A program made the translations under genes and the position numbers. Below, in pieces: positions 52,743-60,547 of a stretch of DNA of 64,000 nucleotides. The stretch is from Gillisella vitis (GTDB lineage Bacteria > Pseudomonadota > Alphaproteobacteria > Rhizobiales > Rhizobiaceae): positions 248,001-312,000 of the forward strand of contig NZ_JACHLU010000001.1 of assembly GCF_014204625.1 (NCBI RefSeq), in the 5' to 3' direction. How positions within the stretch are numbered: position 1 is the stretch's first letter; each line of letters opens with the position of its first letter. The notes under the pieces are model-generated. The model saw only the letters and a list, made by a program, of their open reading frames with translations. It did no database searches and was not told the DNA's origin.

Positions 52743-53531
52743 ATGCTCGATAAAAATCAAGCCGTAGAAGTCGATCGTGAAAGAATAGCGGGATCAGACG
52801 GTTTAGGACAGTTTATCCCCAAAACTCGAGATGATCTGCTGTATATGGACGTCACCAAAGGATTGGCAATCATTGATCGAATTCTGGAATGCAGCGACGA
52901 GGAATTTGCCAACCGATCGTTTTTGCTGGACTGCTTCCTTGAATACGGCATTCCAATCATGAGTTCCCAGATATTTGGGCCATGGGTTAACGCCATGAAT
53001 GCAAGCGGCTTTGGCGCACTCCAGTTTCCAACAGAATTTGTTGATTTTTTGCGTGTTCTGAAAGGGCTTGAGATTGAAACTGCTGTTGAAGTTGGCTCGT
53101 TTAGGGGGGGCAGCTCTTACTTCATGGCCGCCATTCTGCAACGCGCCAATCCGAAAGCAAAGTTAACGTTAGTTGACATTGAAGACAATTTGGTCGCTTT
53201 CGATCTTTTTTCAAAAAAATTAAATATAGAAAAGGCCGTTCCAAATTCATCAGATGATCTATCGGGTCAAGCTTTTGATTTTGTATTTATCGATGGCGAT
53301 CATAGATTTATGGGTGTAATGCGAGACTATCTGAATCTTGGAAAACACGCTCGCAAGGCGGTCGCTTTTCATGACATACACGCCCATGAATTTGACCACG
53401 AAGAAGGCGGAACCGTTAGGGCGTGGAACGAGGTGAAAGCTCAACTGAGGCGTACTCATACCATTTATGAATTCGCGCACAGCGTAGACCGGTCTCTTGG
53501 AATCGGTCTGGCATTTACTGGCGATTTCTGA
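52743..53531 (+). CDS. Class I SAM-dependent methyltransferase (family 24/CmcI-like)
   Basis: A 262-residue protein. Motif I is TAVEVGSFRGGSSYFMA, followed by LTLVDIEDN (acidic loop) and FVFIDGDHRFMGVMRDYLNLG, then AVAFHDIHAHEF...GGTVRAWNEVK, a layout seen in sugar O-methyltransferases and cephalosporin hydroxylase-like proteins of polysaccharide loci. ATG 52743 is taken as start; a GTG at 52722 is in frame. It likely methylates a surface sugar or its substituent. Confidence 0.8.
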   Translation: MLDKNQAVEVDRERIAGSDGLGQFIPKTRDDLLYMDVTKGLAIIDRILECSDEEFANRSFLLDCFLEYGIPIMSSQIFGPWVNAMNASGFGALQFPTEFVDFLRVLKGLEIETAVEVGSFRGGSSYFMAAILQRANPKAKLTLVDIEDNLVAFDLFSKKLNIEKAVPNSSDDLSGQAFDFVFIDGDHRFMGVMRDYLNLGKHARKAVAFHDIHAHEFDHEEGGTVRAWNEVKAQLRRTHTIYEFAHSVDRSLGIGLAFTGDF

Positions 53532-53546
53532 CGTTCTGGATATTTC

Positions 53547-53578
53547 AGAGCCGTGCATCATTTCAGCTGCACGGCTCT
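53547..53578. terminator. Bidirectional stem-loop between methyltransferase and RgpF-like genes
   Basis: A perfect 11-bp stem (AGAGCCGTGCA) with a 10-base loop lies 15 bases after the methyltransferase stop and 16 bases after the stop of the opposing gene. Confidence 0.75.
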
Positions 53579-53594
53579 CAATAATTGGCGATAG

Positions 53595-55436
53595 TTATTC
53601 CAACGCGGAAAGACTCGATGCGGTTTTATGCAAAATGACCGCCGCCGGGGCGTGTTGAGCGAATTCCTGCTCAATGGCATCCGTGTCGAAGCCATAAGCC
53701 TCCAGTATTTTCTTCCAATCTTCAAGGTTTTCGTTAGTAGGATTGTCCCTAAGCAGTTGAAGTTTTACGAATGGATATTCGGCCAACAAAATTTCGCGCC
53801 ATAAGTTTATGGACGGATTGATATGGTTTCCAGCAAGATTTTGTTCTGAATCGAACAGGCTCCCGCAGGACAATCCAGCGCTTTGAAATTTGGCGGTCAT
53901 CGCCACTTCATAAGCCGAAATGATCCGGAATTTATCCTTCCAGGCCACCACGTCTTTCCAGAAATTTTGAACCACCTGATTTTCAAGCGCGGATCGCTTG
54001 AAGTACAGGAAATAGCTCTGCAAATGATAGTTTTCAATCTTGCAGGCCGTTAAGCCCGTCACATCAAAGGACGAGCTTTTCAACTCATTGATGACGGGTT
54101 TGAGCGGACGTTTGGATACAAAAACGCTGTCATTGGCGAGGAGCAATGAATTGGCTTTCCAGAGATCCGGGTTTCTTTTCAGCGCTGTCGCCCATAACGC
54201 AAAGTCATAGCCACTGTTTTCGCGCGCTGCAAAACCGTCACAGATGTCTGGTCCGGGGTCTTTTATGCCGTGTAAAGCTGTTGTTGCAACCCCAAGCGCC
54301 TGAATGAGGAAGCCTTCTGCACGCAAAGCCTGCATGTATTGAATGGCATGGCGGTTGAATGTGCCTTGACCGTTCAAAAGCCCAACAAACAGACAAACAT
54401 CTCTATCGGCTGGCTGCTCGAGCTTTCTGTATTCGACACAATCAGCGTGCTCAAGGCCAACATAGTCCAAAAGACGAGACTTCTGTTTTGGTGGTTCGAT
54501 CACAAGCGCTCCCGCCTGCTCAACCATAGCCAACACAACCCACTTCAAAAGCTCTGCATTGATAAGACCGTTTGTGAGGTCGACCGCAGAAAAATTCAAG
54601 GCCTTGAGCGCAGACAGGGCCGATTTTCGGATCAACATAAACCTTGGAGGGACATTCGATGCAGCAATCTGGCGACGGGTAATTCCAAACGCCTCCAGCA
54701 TTTTTTCCAACCTGCCCCCTCTCTTCCAAGAAGGGGGATGGCTATAGCCTCTTTCTCCGCCAACGATTGCGCCGATGGCAGGGTTTTGTCGCAAAATTTC
54801 CCAAGCGGGACCATCTGCCAAAGCAGGATCACCCACAGCTTTACGGATCCATAGAAACAGCAAAAAACATTCTTTTTCAGATAATCCGAGTTCGTCCACC
54901 ATGAAAATGTAACCATCGTCAGGACAGTCATCATAACAGCGTGCGAAATCCGACGCGAAATTTGCAGAATAAGCGCTTCTTTTTTGAAATTCCGCCCAGT
55001 CCTCTTCAAAGCTGGAACCAAAGTCAGCCGAAAAGTCATAAAAGAATTGTTGATCTGCGCGGTTAAATGAACTTGCTCTCTCAAATAATCTCTGAACTTG
55101 AGAGAAAGAAAAATCCTCTGTCCTTAGGTTGGATTTGGGCGCTCTCCAGCGCGCGAGGAAATTGCTGATCTCATGTCGTATCCTCAACGGGAAAACACGT
55201 GTTCCACGCCGAGAAAAAACCTCAGCAGAAAACGCGCTGAAAGCAGATAAATTTATCTTCAGATTTCGACCATGAAGTCGAATAAAATACACAAGCTCTT
55301 TGTCAGATGTTGAAGCATAACAATTATGCATCGTACCATTGAGGACGAATTGCAGGTTGACAATGTCCAAATGCGATCCACGCAGCCGGATGTAGTATTT
55401 CCCTGGCTTCGTGATTGTTAACTCATGACGATACAA
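53595..55436 (-). CDS. Rhamnan synthesis F (RgpF)-domain glycosyltransferase-like protein
   Basis: A 613-residue protein. The C-terminal half has the RgpF-family blocks VCLFVGLLNGQGTFNRHAI, RENSGYDFALWATALK, LLANDSVFVSKRPLKPVI and YFLYFKRSALE. The N-terminal half contains a segment around PPRFMLIRKSALSALKALNF (about residues 260-280) that resembles the module preceding RgpF domains in rhizobial proteins, and an initial beta-rich stretch of about 80 residues (LTITKPGKYYIRLRGSH) that may bind carbohydrate. Probably transfers a deoxyhexose or polysaccharide unit. Single gene, 390 bases from the erythritol operon. Confidence 0.8.
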   Translation of the reverse strand: MYRHELTITKPGKYYIRLRGSHLDIVNLQFVLNGTMHNCYASTSDKELVYFIRLHGRNLKINLSAFSAFSAEVFSRRGTRVFPLRIRHEISNFLARWRAPKSNLRTEDFSFSQVQRLFERASSFNRADQQFFYDFSADFGSSFEEDWAEFQKRSAYSANFASDFARCYDDCPDDGYIFMVDELGLSEKECFLLFLWIRKAVGDPALADGPAWEILRQNPAIGAIVGGERGYSHPPSWKRGGRLEKMLEAFGITRRQIAASNVPPRFMLIRKSALSALKALNFSAVDLTNGLINAELLKWVVLAMVEQAGALVIEPPKQKSRLLDYVGLEHADCVEYRKLEQPADRDVCLFVGLLNGQGTFNRHAIQYMQALRAEGFLIQALGVATTALHGIKDPGPDICDGFAARENSGYDFALWATALKRNPDLWKANSLLLANDSVFVSKRPLKPVINELKSSSFDVTGLTACKIENYHLQSYFLYFKRSALENQVVQNFWKDVVAWKDKFRIISAYEVAMTAKFQSAGLSCGSLFDSEQNLAGNHINPSINLWREILLAEYPFVKLQLLRDNPTNENLEDWKKILEAYGFDTDAIEQEFAQHAPAAVILHKTASSLSALE

Positions 55437-55829
55437 TGCCCAACTCCATCTTTCATTCAGAGCTGCCGATATGGTTTCCCAAGCATATGGCGGTATTCGG
55501 ATTTTTCAGTCAGCCGCTCGGCTTCTGAAGACAGAATTTGACCGTTTTGGCCCCTCATCGATTTTTCGTCAACAGGAAAGCCTAATAAACCTCCGTATCT
55601 TTCAAAAATATTGCGTCATGTTATGCTGTACACCATAAAGAAACATCTCCTGCGGGCATTTTAGGATTTGAATATCCGCTCTCGGGATTTTTGTGATCTG
55701 GCAAACGCTTACCGGCCTTTGCTGATGTGTTTGACAAGCGCAAAACTATGGCGACCTCATGACGATTGCCTTTGTGCACCATATATTATGGTGCACAATG
55801 CCATGGATGTCCGTTTTTACAGAGATTTG
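55437..55829. other. Gene-free region upstream of the RgpF-like gene
   Basis: 393 bases between the RgpF-like gene start and the rpiB stop, both leftward. Apart from the inverted repeat at 55772-55798 I recognise nothing; it should contain the RgpF-like gene promoter. Confidence 0.5.
55772..55798. promoter_or_regulatory. 27-bp perfect inverted repeat with TGCACC/GGTGCA cores
   Basis: Arms TTGTGCACCATA / TATGGTGCACAA are perfect over 12 bp with a 3-base spacer. It lies 31 bases beyond the rpiB stop in the leftward direction and about 335 bases upstream of the RgpF-like gene. The cores resemble NtrC half-sites, but the spacing is 9 bases where 5 is usual. A hairpin that ends the ery transcript is the alternative reading. 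Confidence 0.6.
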
Positions 55830-56282
55830 TCAGCCGGCGTATTTGGCGCCCACCGCATCAATCGCCTTGACGTTGCCGGCCGATCGGCCTTGTGGATCGA
55901 ATGTATGCGACAAAAATGTATCGGCGACGACTTTGGCCAACTCCGGGCCAATCACCCGCGCGCCCATGGTGATGATCTGGGCATTGTTGGACAAGGCAGC
56001 CCGTTCCGCCGAGTAGGTATCATGGGTGAGCGCTGCCCGGATGCCCGGCACTTTGTTGGCAGAAATACACACACCAATACCTGTGCCGCAGACCAGGATG
56101 GCGCGATCATAGGTGCCGTCCATGACTGCCGATGCGACCCGATCGGCGAGATCGGCGTAATAGGCATCCGCTCCCGCCTCTGTGCGCGATATGTCATGAA
56201 CCTCATAACGGTCTTTCAGATATGTGGTGAGAACCCCTGCAAGGCCTTCGCCTGCGCTGTCTCCGGCAATGGCAAGTTTCAT
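55830..56282 (-). CDS. rpiB: Ribose-5-phosphate isomerase B-like; D-erythrulose-4-phosphate isomerase
   Basis: A 150-residue RpiB/LacAB-family enzyme with [15 protein letters not shown] at the start, the catalytic Cys in [14 protein letters not shown] and [13 protein letters not shown] near the end. In the Brucella erythritol pathway (there called EryI) it turns D-erythrulose 4-phosphate into D-erythrose 4-phosphate. GAGGAGG precedes ATG 56282. Last gene of the ery operon, 10 bases after tpiA2. Confidence 0.92.
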   Translation of the reverse strand: MKLAIAGDSAGEGLAGVLTTYLKDRYEVHDISRTEAGADAYYADLADRVASAVMDGTYDRAILVCGTGIGVCISANKVPGIRAALTHDTYSAERAALSNNAQIITMGARVIGPELAKVVADTFLSHTFDPQGRSAGNVKAIDAVGAKYAG

Positions 56283-56292
56283 GTCTTCCTCC

Positions 56293-57063
56293 TCAAAAGA
56301 TCCGCGCAACGCGCGCCAGAATGTCCAGATAGCCCTCGACGTGCCACGCCGAACGACCAATGAAGAGCCCATCAATATGCGGGCTCGAAATCAGCTCTTC
56401 ACAATTACCCGGATTGACCGAGCCGCCGTAAAGACAAGGAATGCTCCGTCCCAGTACCGAACGGGCCACCTTAGCAATCTCGGCATGGCGGGCATCGGCG
56501 TAATCGGCGGTAGCGGGAATACCGCCTTCGCCGATAGCCCAGACGGGCTCATAGGCCAGCAGAATTTCGGCCTTGTGTTGCTGTGGCTTCAAGCGACCAA
56601 GGGCAGCCCGCACCTGCCTTTCCAGTACGTCTTTGGCGCGTCCTTCTTCTCGCTCTTTCAGGCTCTCGCCAATGCAGATCAGCGGTATCAGGCCATGCTT
56701 CACTGCGGCTTCCACCTTCAGCCCAACGGTTTCGTCGGTCTCGCCAAAATGGCTGCGGCGTTCGGAATGGCCAAGCTCAACCAGATCCATGCCGCAATCT
56801 TTCAGCATCAGCGGAGAGATTTCGCCCGTCCATGCGCCTTCATCGGCCCAATGCATGTTTTGGGCACCGACTTTGATAGAGGTCTGGACAAGCGCCTGTT
56901 TGACCTGCTGCACGGCGGTAAAGGGCGGGATGATAAAAGGTTGAATACGTGGGTGGCGGCTCTGATCCGCCTGCGCCAGCGTTTCTGCGAAGACGAGAGC
57001 CTGCGTCAGCGTCTTGTTCATTTTCCAGCTGGTGCCAATCCAGTAAGGCGGTTTTTCTGTCAT
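56293..57063 (-). CDS. tpiA2: Triose-phosphate isomerase-like; tetrulose phosphate isomerase
   Basis: A 256-residue TIM homologue with active-site Lys in SWKMNKT, His in ELGHSERR, Glu in [12 protein letters not shown] and phosphate loop [10 protein letters not shown]. In Brucella the corresponding EryH interconverts L-3-tetrulose 4-phosphate and L-erythrulose 1-phosphate. Its start overlaps the eryD stop by 4 bases. The operon setting, not the sequence itself, separates it from the glycolytic enzyme. Confidence 0.92.
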   Translation of the reverse strand: MTEKPPYWIGTSWKMNKTLTQALVFAETLAQADQSRHPRIQPFIIPPFTAVQQVKQALVQTSIKVGAQNMHWADEGAWTGEISPLMLKDCGMDLVELGHSERRSHFGETDETVGLKVEAAVKHGLIPLICIGESLKEREEGRAKDVLERQVRAALGRLKPQQHKAEILLAYEPVWAIGEGGIPATADYADARHAEIAKVARSVLGRSIPCLYGGSVNPGNCEELISSPHIDGLFIGRSAWHVEGYLDILARVARIF

Positions 57064-58061
57064 GGTCTGTCCGTATTTTTCGAAGACATGGGAGTATCCT
57101 CCAGCAAAAGCCGGGCGGTTGCCTCATCAGTAATGAGACCAAAAAGGCGATTGCTGTTGAGCACAGCACGAATGGCCGCAACTTTGGCGGCACCGCCTGC
57201 CAAAGCCACAAGCCTGTCACCCCGATGGGTGGGAAAGCTGGCCGCAAGCGTGCGGTTGGTCAGGCCGGTTTCCAGCACGCGGCCTCTGTCATCAAAGAAA
57301 TGACCGAGGAGTTCACCCACGCCACCCTGCTGGGCAATGGCGTCCATTTCGGCTATTTCCAACATGCCGGATTGCACCAATTGCGCCTGCGCATCGACTG
57401 TGCCAATGCCAACCAGCTTCAGATCGGCCTGATTGGCCATATCAAACACATCGCGCACACCGCGCTGGGCCAAAAGCACATCGCGGTCATCCTGCGTGTT
57501 GGCAAAGAAGGGCACCGGCATGACAAAGGCTGAGGTGCCGGTTTTTTCCGCAAGCCTGTGCATCACATCATAGGGGTTTGCGGCATAATGGCGGGTCAGG
57601 CCGCCCAACAGCGACACAAACCGCACAGCGCTGCCATTCAGCCTTGGCATATGCTGTACCGCCGCCGCCAGCGTGCGACCATGGCCAAGGCCAATGACCT
57701 TGTGTTCGCCGCGCTCAATCTCGCGCTTGAGAAACCCAGCCCCTGCGGCACCCAGCGCGCGCAGCGCCAGACCATCTTCGCCCAGATCAGGTGCAACTTC
57801 ACAATAATCCAGACCGAATTGTTGAGAAAGGCGCATTTCCAATGCGACACATTCAACAATGTCGCCGTCAATCGTCACTTTGACAACGCCTTCCGCTACG
57901 GCTTTGGCAATCAGCCGATGGGTTTTGACCGATGGCAGGCCAAGCCGTTTGGCCACAGTCGATTGGGTCAGGCCGCCAACATAATGCAGCCATGCCGCAC
58001 GAATGGCGAGAGATTCGTCCGTATCGCTGCTGGCTGCATTGTGTTTGACAGGCTTGTCCAT
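57060..58061 (-). CDS. eryD: SorC/DeoR-type regulator of erythritol catabolism
   Basis: A 333-residue sugar-sensing regulator. The N-terminal helix-turn-helix LTQSTVAKRLGLPSVKTHRLIAKAVAEG is followed by the SorC sugar-binding domain (IGLGHGRTLAAAVQHMP, SLLGGLTRHYA, VALAGGAAKVAAIRAVLNS). EryD represses the ery operon in Brucella and is relieved by erythritol or an intermediate. It starts 19 bases after eryC (ATG 58061) and is followed directly by tpiA2 with overlap. Confidence 0.9.
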   Translation of the reverse strand: MDKPVKHNAASSDTDESLAIRAAWLHYVGGLTQSTVAKRLGLPSVKTHRLIAKAVAEGVVKVTIDGDIVECVALEMRLSQQFGLDYCEVAPDLGEDGLALRALGAAGAGFLKREIERGEHKVIGLGHGRTLAAAVQHMPRLNGSAVRFVSLLGGLTRHYAANPYDVMHRLAEKTGTSAFVMPVPFFANTQDDRDVLLAQRGVRDVFDMANQADLKLVGIGTVDAQAQLVQSGMLEIAEMDAIAQQGGVGELLGHFFDDRGRVLETGLTNRTLAASFPTHRGDRLVALAGGAAKVAAIRAVLNSNRLFGLITDEATARLLLEDTPMSSKNTDRP

Positions 58062-58080
58062 CACCCTGGTGGCTCCGCTC

Positions 58081-59013
58081 TTAAACATTCAGGTCTTGCG
58101 CGCCGGTTTCAATAAACGGTGCCCAGAACGCGACGCTCTCGGCAATCTGCGCAATCACCTGCCGATCATTCGGCTCGCGTTCCTTGAAGGACAGTTCCAG
58201 ACAGATTTCGTTGTCTTTGGCACCGCCGCTGGCAAGGGCTGCCAGAAGCGGCTGTGGTTGAATGCGGCCCTTCGCGTTGAACTCGGCGGTAAACGGGCGG
58301 TGTCCACCCTTATCCATCAGGCTTTGCTTGATGTGGATGATTGGCGAAACCTGAGGAACCGCCCGCGCCCAGGCATAGGGATCAAAGTCATCCGGGTTTG
58401 GAGAGGTCACATCGCCATGGTCAATATCGGCCATCATCCACATGGGAATGGCCATGGGCGTGCTGGTCAGCCGGTTTTGCAAAACAGTGCAGGCGTCAAT
58501 GGTTTCGCCAAATTCCCGGCCAATGCTCATCGGCTCCCAGAACAGAAACGACAGGCCCGCCGCTTTTGCGTGTTCGGCCACCTCCTGCCAACACTCGATG
58601 GCAATGGCAATCAGCTGTTCGCGGCGCGTAACATCATCAAAATCCCGGTAGGTCAAAATGGCAAATTGGGTGCCGAGCGACTGGCCACCAAGATCAGCAA
58701 TGATGTCAGCAAAGGTCTTGAACCAGTCGATATAATAGCGGCGCACCTCTTTGTCGGGATGGCCGAAATGGTTGAGCCGCCCATAAGGCCCGGTCATGCC
58801 AGAGGTGATGCGCACGCCGGTGTGATGCAGCGCCGATTGCATATCACGCACCAGACGGCGAATGGTCGAGGCGGGCCAGGCGGGATTGATGAACTCATGG
58901 GTCAATTGCAGGTCGCGGATTTTCAGATCCCGCGCCACAGTGGTGATCAGATCATCGGCTTGCGCAAAGCGATTGACCAGCGGATTGGTGTTGAGTGACA
59001 GGGTAAGGGCCAT
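58081..59013 (-). CDS. eryC: Erythrulose-phosphate isomerase/epimerase, TIM-barrel family
   Basis: A 310-residue xylose isomerase-like TIM-barrel protein. Metal ligands are expected in LFWEPMSIGRE (Glu), MMADIDHGDV (Asp/His) and the ELSFKERE strand. In Brucella EryC acts on L-erythrulose 1-phosphate to give D-erythrulose 4-phosphate. GGAAG precedes ATG 59013. Third gene of the operon, 22 bases after eryB. Confidence 0.9.
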   Translation of the reverse strand: MALTLSLNTNPLVNRFAQADDLITTVARDLKIRDLQLTHEFINPAWPASTIRRLVRDMQSALHHTGVRITSGMTGPYGRLNHFGHPDKEVRRYYIDWFKTFADIIADLGGQSLGTQFAILTYRDFDDVTRREQLIAIAIECWQEVAEHAKAAGLSFLFWEPMSIGREFGETIDACTVLQNRLTSTPMAIPMWMMADIDHGDVTSPNPDDFDPYAWARAVPQVSPIIHIKQSLMDKGGHRPFTAEFNAKGRIQPQPLLAALASGGAKDNEICLELSFKEREPNDRQVIAQIAESVAFWAPFIETGAQDLNV

Positions 59014-59035
59014 GGTGCTTCCGATTTCCTCAAAC

Positions 59036-60547
59036 TCACGCCGCAGCTTCAAGTGCGGCATCAAACCAGACGGTGAAATCTGCTTTTTGCTGGGCTGTCA
59101 TGTGCAGCCCCTCTTTGGTGCGGCGGCACAGCACATCATCTGCGGTTTCGGCCCACTCGGCGCGCATCAGGTAGCGCACCTCGGCCTCATACAGTTCAGC
59201 CCCGAAATGGCGGCCCAAATCGCTTAACGCCGTTGCACCCTTGATAATCTGCGCGGTGCGGCTGCCATAGAGGCGTCCATAATGATGCAGCAGCGAGCGT
59301 GGCATCCACGGATAATCGCGGCGCAAGCTTTCCGCAAAAGCCACGTAATCGGCATTGAGGATGTCTCCTCCGGGCAGGGTGGCCGTTGCGGTCCAGTCCG
59401 GCCCCATCGTGGGGAAAAAGCCCGCCAGCTTTTGAAGAGCGTGTTCGGAGAGTTTGCGAAAGGTGGTGATCTTGCCGCCAAACACGTTGAGCAGTGGTGC
59501 GCTAGCGGTATCATCCAGATCAAACACATAGTCGCGGGTTACCGCCGATGGATTGCCCTTGCCATCATCAAACAGCGGGCGCACGCCCGAAAAGCTCTCA
59601 ATCACATCACTGCGGCGCAGCTTTTCCTTGAAATAGCGGTTGACGGCGGCAATCAGGTAATCAATCTCGGCCTCATCGGCGCTCACCTGTTCCGGCGCAC
59701 CGTCATAGGGAATGTCGGTGGTGCCAATCAGCGCCTTGTCGCCCTCATAGGGGTTGATGAAAATCACCCGTTTGTCATGGTTTTGCACCAGATAGGCCTG
59801 TTGGCCGTTCCAGAATTTCGGCACGATAATATGGCTGCCCTTGACGAGACGCACATTGCGGCGACTATTGCTGCCAGCCACCCGGCCAATAATGTCATTG
59901 ACCCAAGGCCCGGCAGCATTGACCACGGCGCGGGCTTTCACGGTTTGCACCATGCCGTTGCGGCTATCGCGCAGCTGGATGGTCCACAATCCACTGTCTC
60001 GCCTTGCGCTGATGCAGGCCGTGCGGGTCAGCACTTTTGCCCCTTTTTCGGCCGCAGCAAGGGCATTGAGCACCACAAGGCGGGCGTCATCCACCCAGCA
60101 ATCGGAATATTCAAACCCTTTGGTATAGTGATCCTGCAAGGCCGCACCCTCTGGTGCGCGGGCAAGATCCAGCGTGCGGGTGCCGGGAAGTTTCTTGCGT
60201 CCCCCCAGATGATCGTAGAGAAACAGGCCAAGCCGCACCAGCCATGCCGGGCGGTCCATCGGACTATGGGGCAGCACAAACCGCATGGGCCAGATGATGT
60301 GGCTGGCGGAATTGAGCAAAACCTCACGCTCGATCAGCGCTTCGCGCACCAGCCTGAACTCGTAATATTCCAGATACCGCAAGCCGCCATGCACCAGTTT
60401 GCCGGAGCGTGATGACGTTCCCTGCGCCAGATCATCCTTTTCACACAGGATCACCGAGAGGCCACGGCCTGCTGCATCGCGGGCAATGCCTGCACCATTG
60501 ATGCCGCCGCCGATCACCAGAAGATCAATGATGTCGCTTTCACTCAT
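59036..60547 (-). CDS. eryB: Erythritol-phosphate dehydrogenase (GlpD family)
   Basis: A 503-residue FAD-dependent dehydrogenase. The dinucleotide motif DLLVIGGGINGAGIARDAAGR (about residues 7-26) and the GlpD blocks SSRSGKLVHGGLRYLEYYEF, GTTDIPYDG, SFSGVRPLFDDG and FGGKITTFRKLSE are clear. It oxidises erythritol 4-phosphate to 3-tetrulose 4-phosphate, passing electrons to quinone at the membrane. ATGA overlap with eryA. Confidence 0.93.
   Translation of the reverse strand: MSESDIIDLLVIGGGINGAGIARDAAGRGLSVILCEKDDLAQGTSSRSGKLVHGGLRYLEYYEFRLVREALIEREVLLNSASHIIWPMRFVLPHSPMDRPAWLVRLGLFLYDHLGGRKKLPGTRTLDLARAPEGAALQDHYTKGFEYSDCWVDDARLVVLNALAAAEKGAKVLTRTACISARRDSGLWTIQLRDSRNGMVQTVKARAVVNAAGPWVNDIIGRVAGSNSRRNVRLVKGSHIIVPKFWNGQQAYLVQNHDKRVIFINPYEGDKALIGTTDIPYDGAPEQVSADEAEIDYLIAAVNRYFKEKLRRSDVIESFSGVRPLFDDGKGNPSAVTRDYVFDLDDTASAPLLNVFGGKITTFRKLSEHALQKLAGFFPTMGPDWTATATLPGGDILNADYVAFAESLRRDYPWMPRSLLHHYGRLYGSRTAQIIKGATALSDLGRHFGAELYEAEVRYLMRAEWAETADDVLCRRTKEGLHMTAQQKADFTVWFDAALEAAA

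Noticed and set aside
55772..55798. Canonical NtrC enhancer
   Set aside because: The half-site spacing is 9 rather than 5 and no sigma-54 promoter was found nearby; reported only as an unexplained inverted repeat.
55640..56360. A rightward 231-codon frame over the rpiB end and upstream spacer
   Set aside because: No family resemblance, and it overlaps rpiB antisense; codon pattern follows the rpiB strand.
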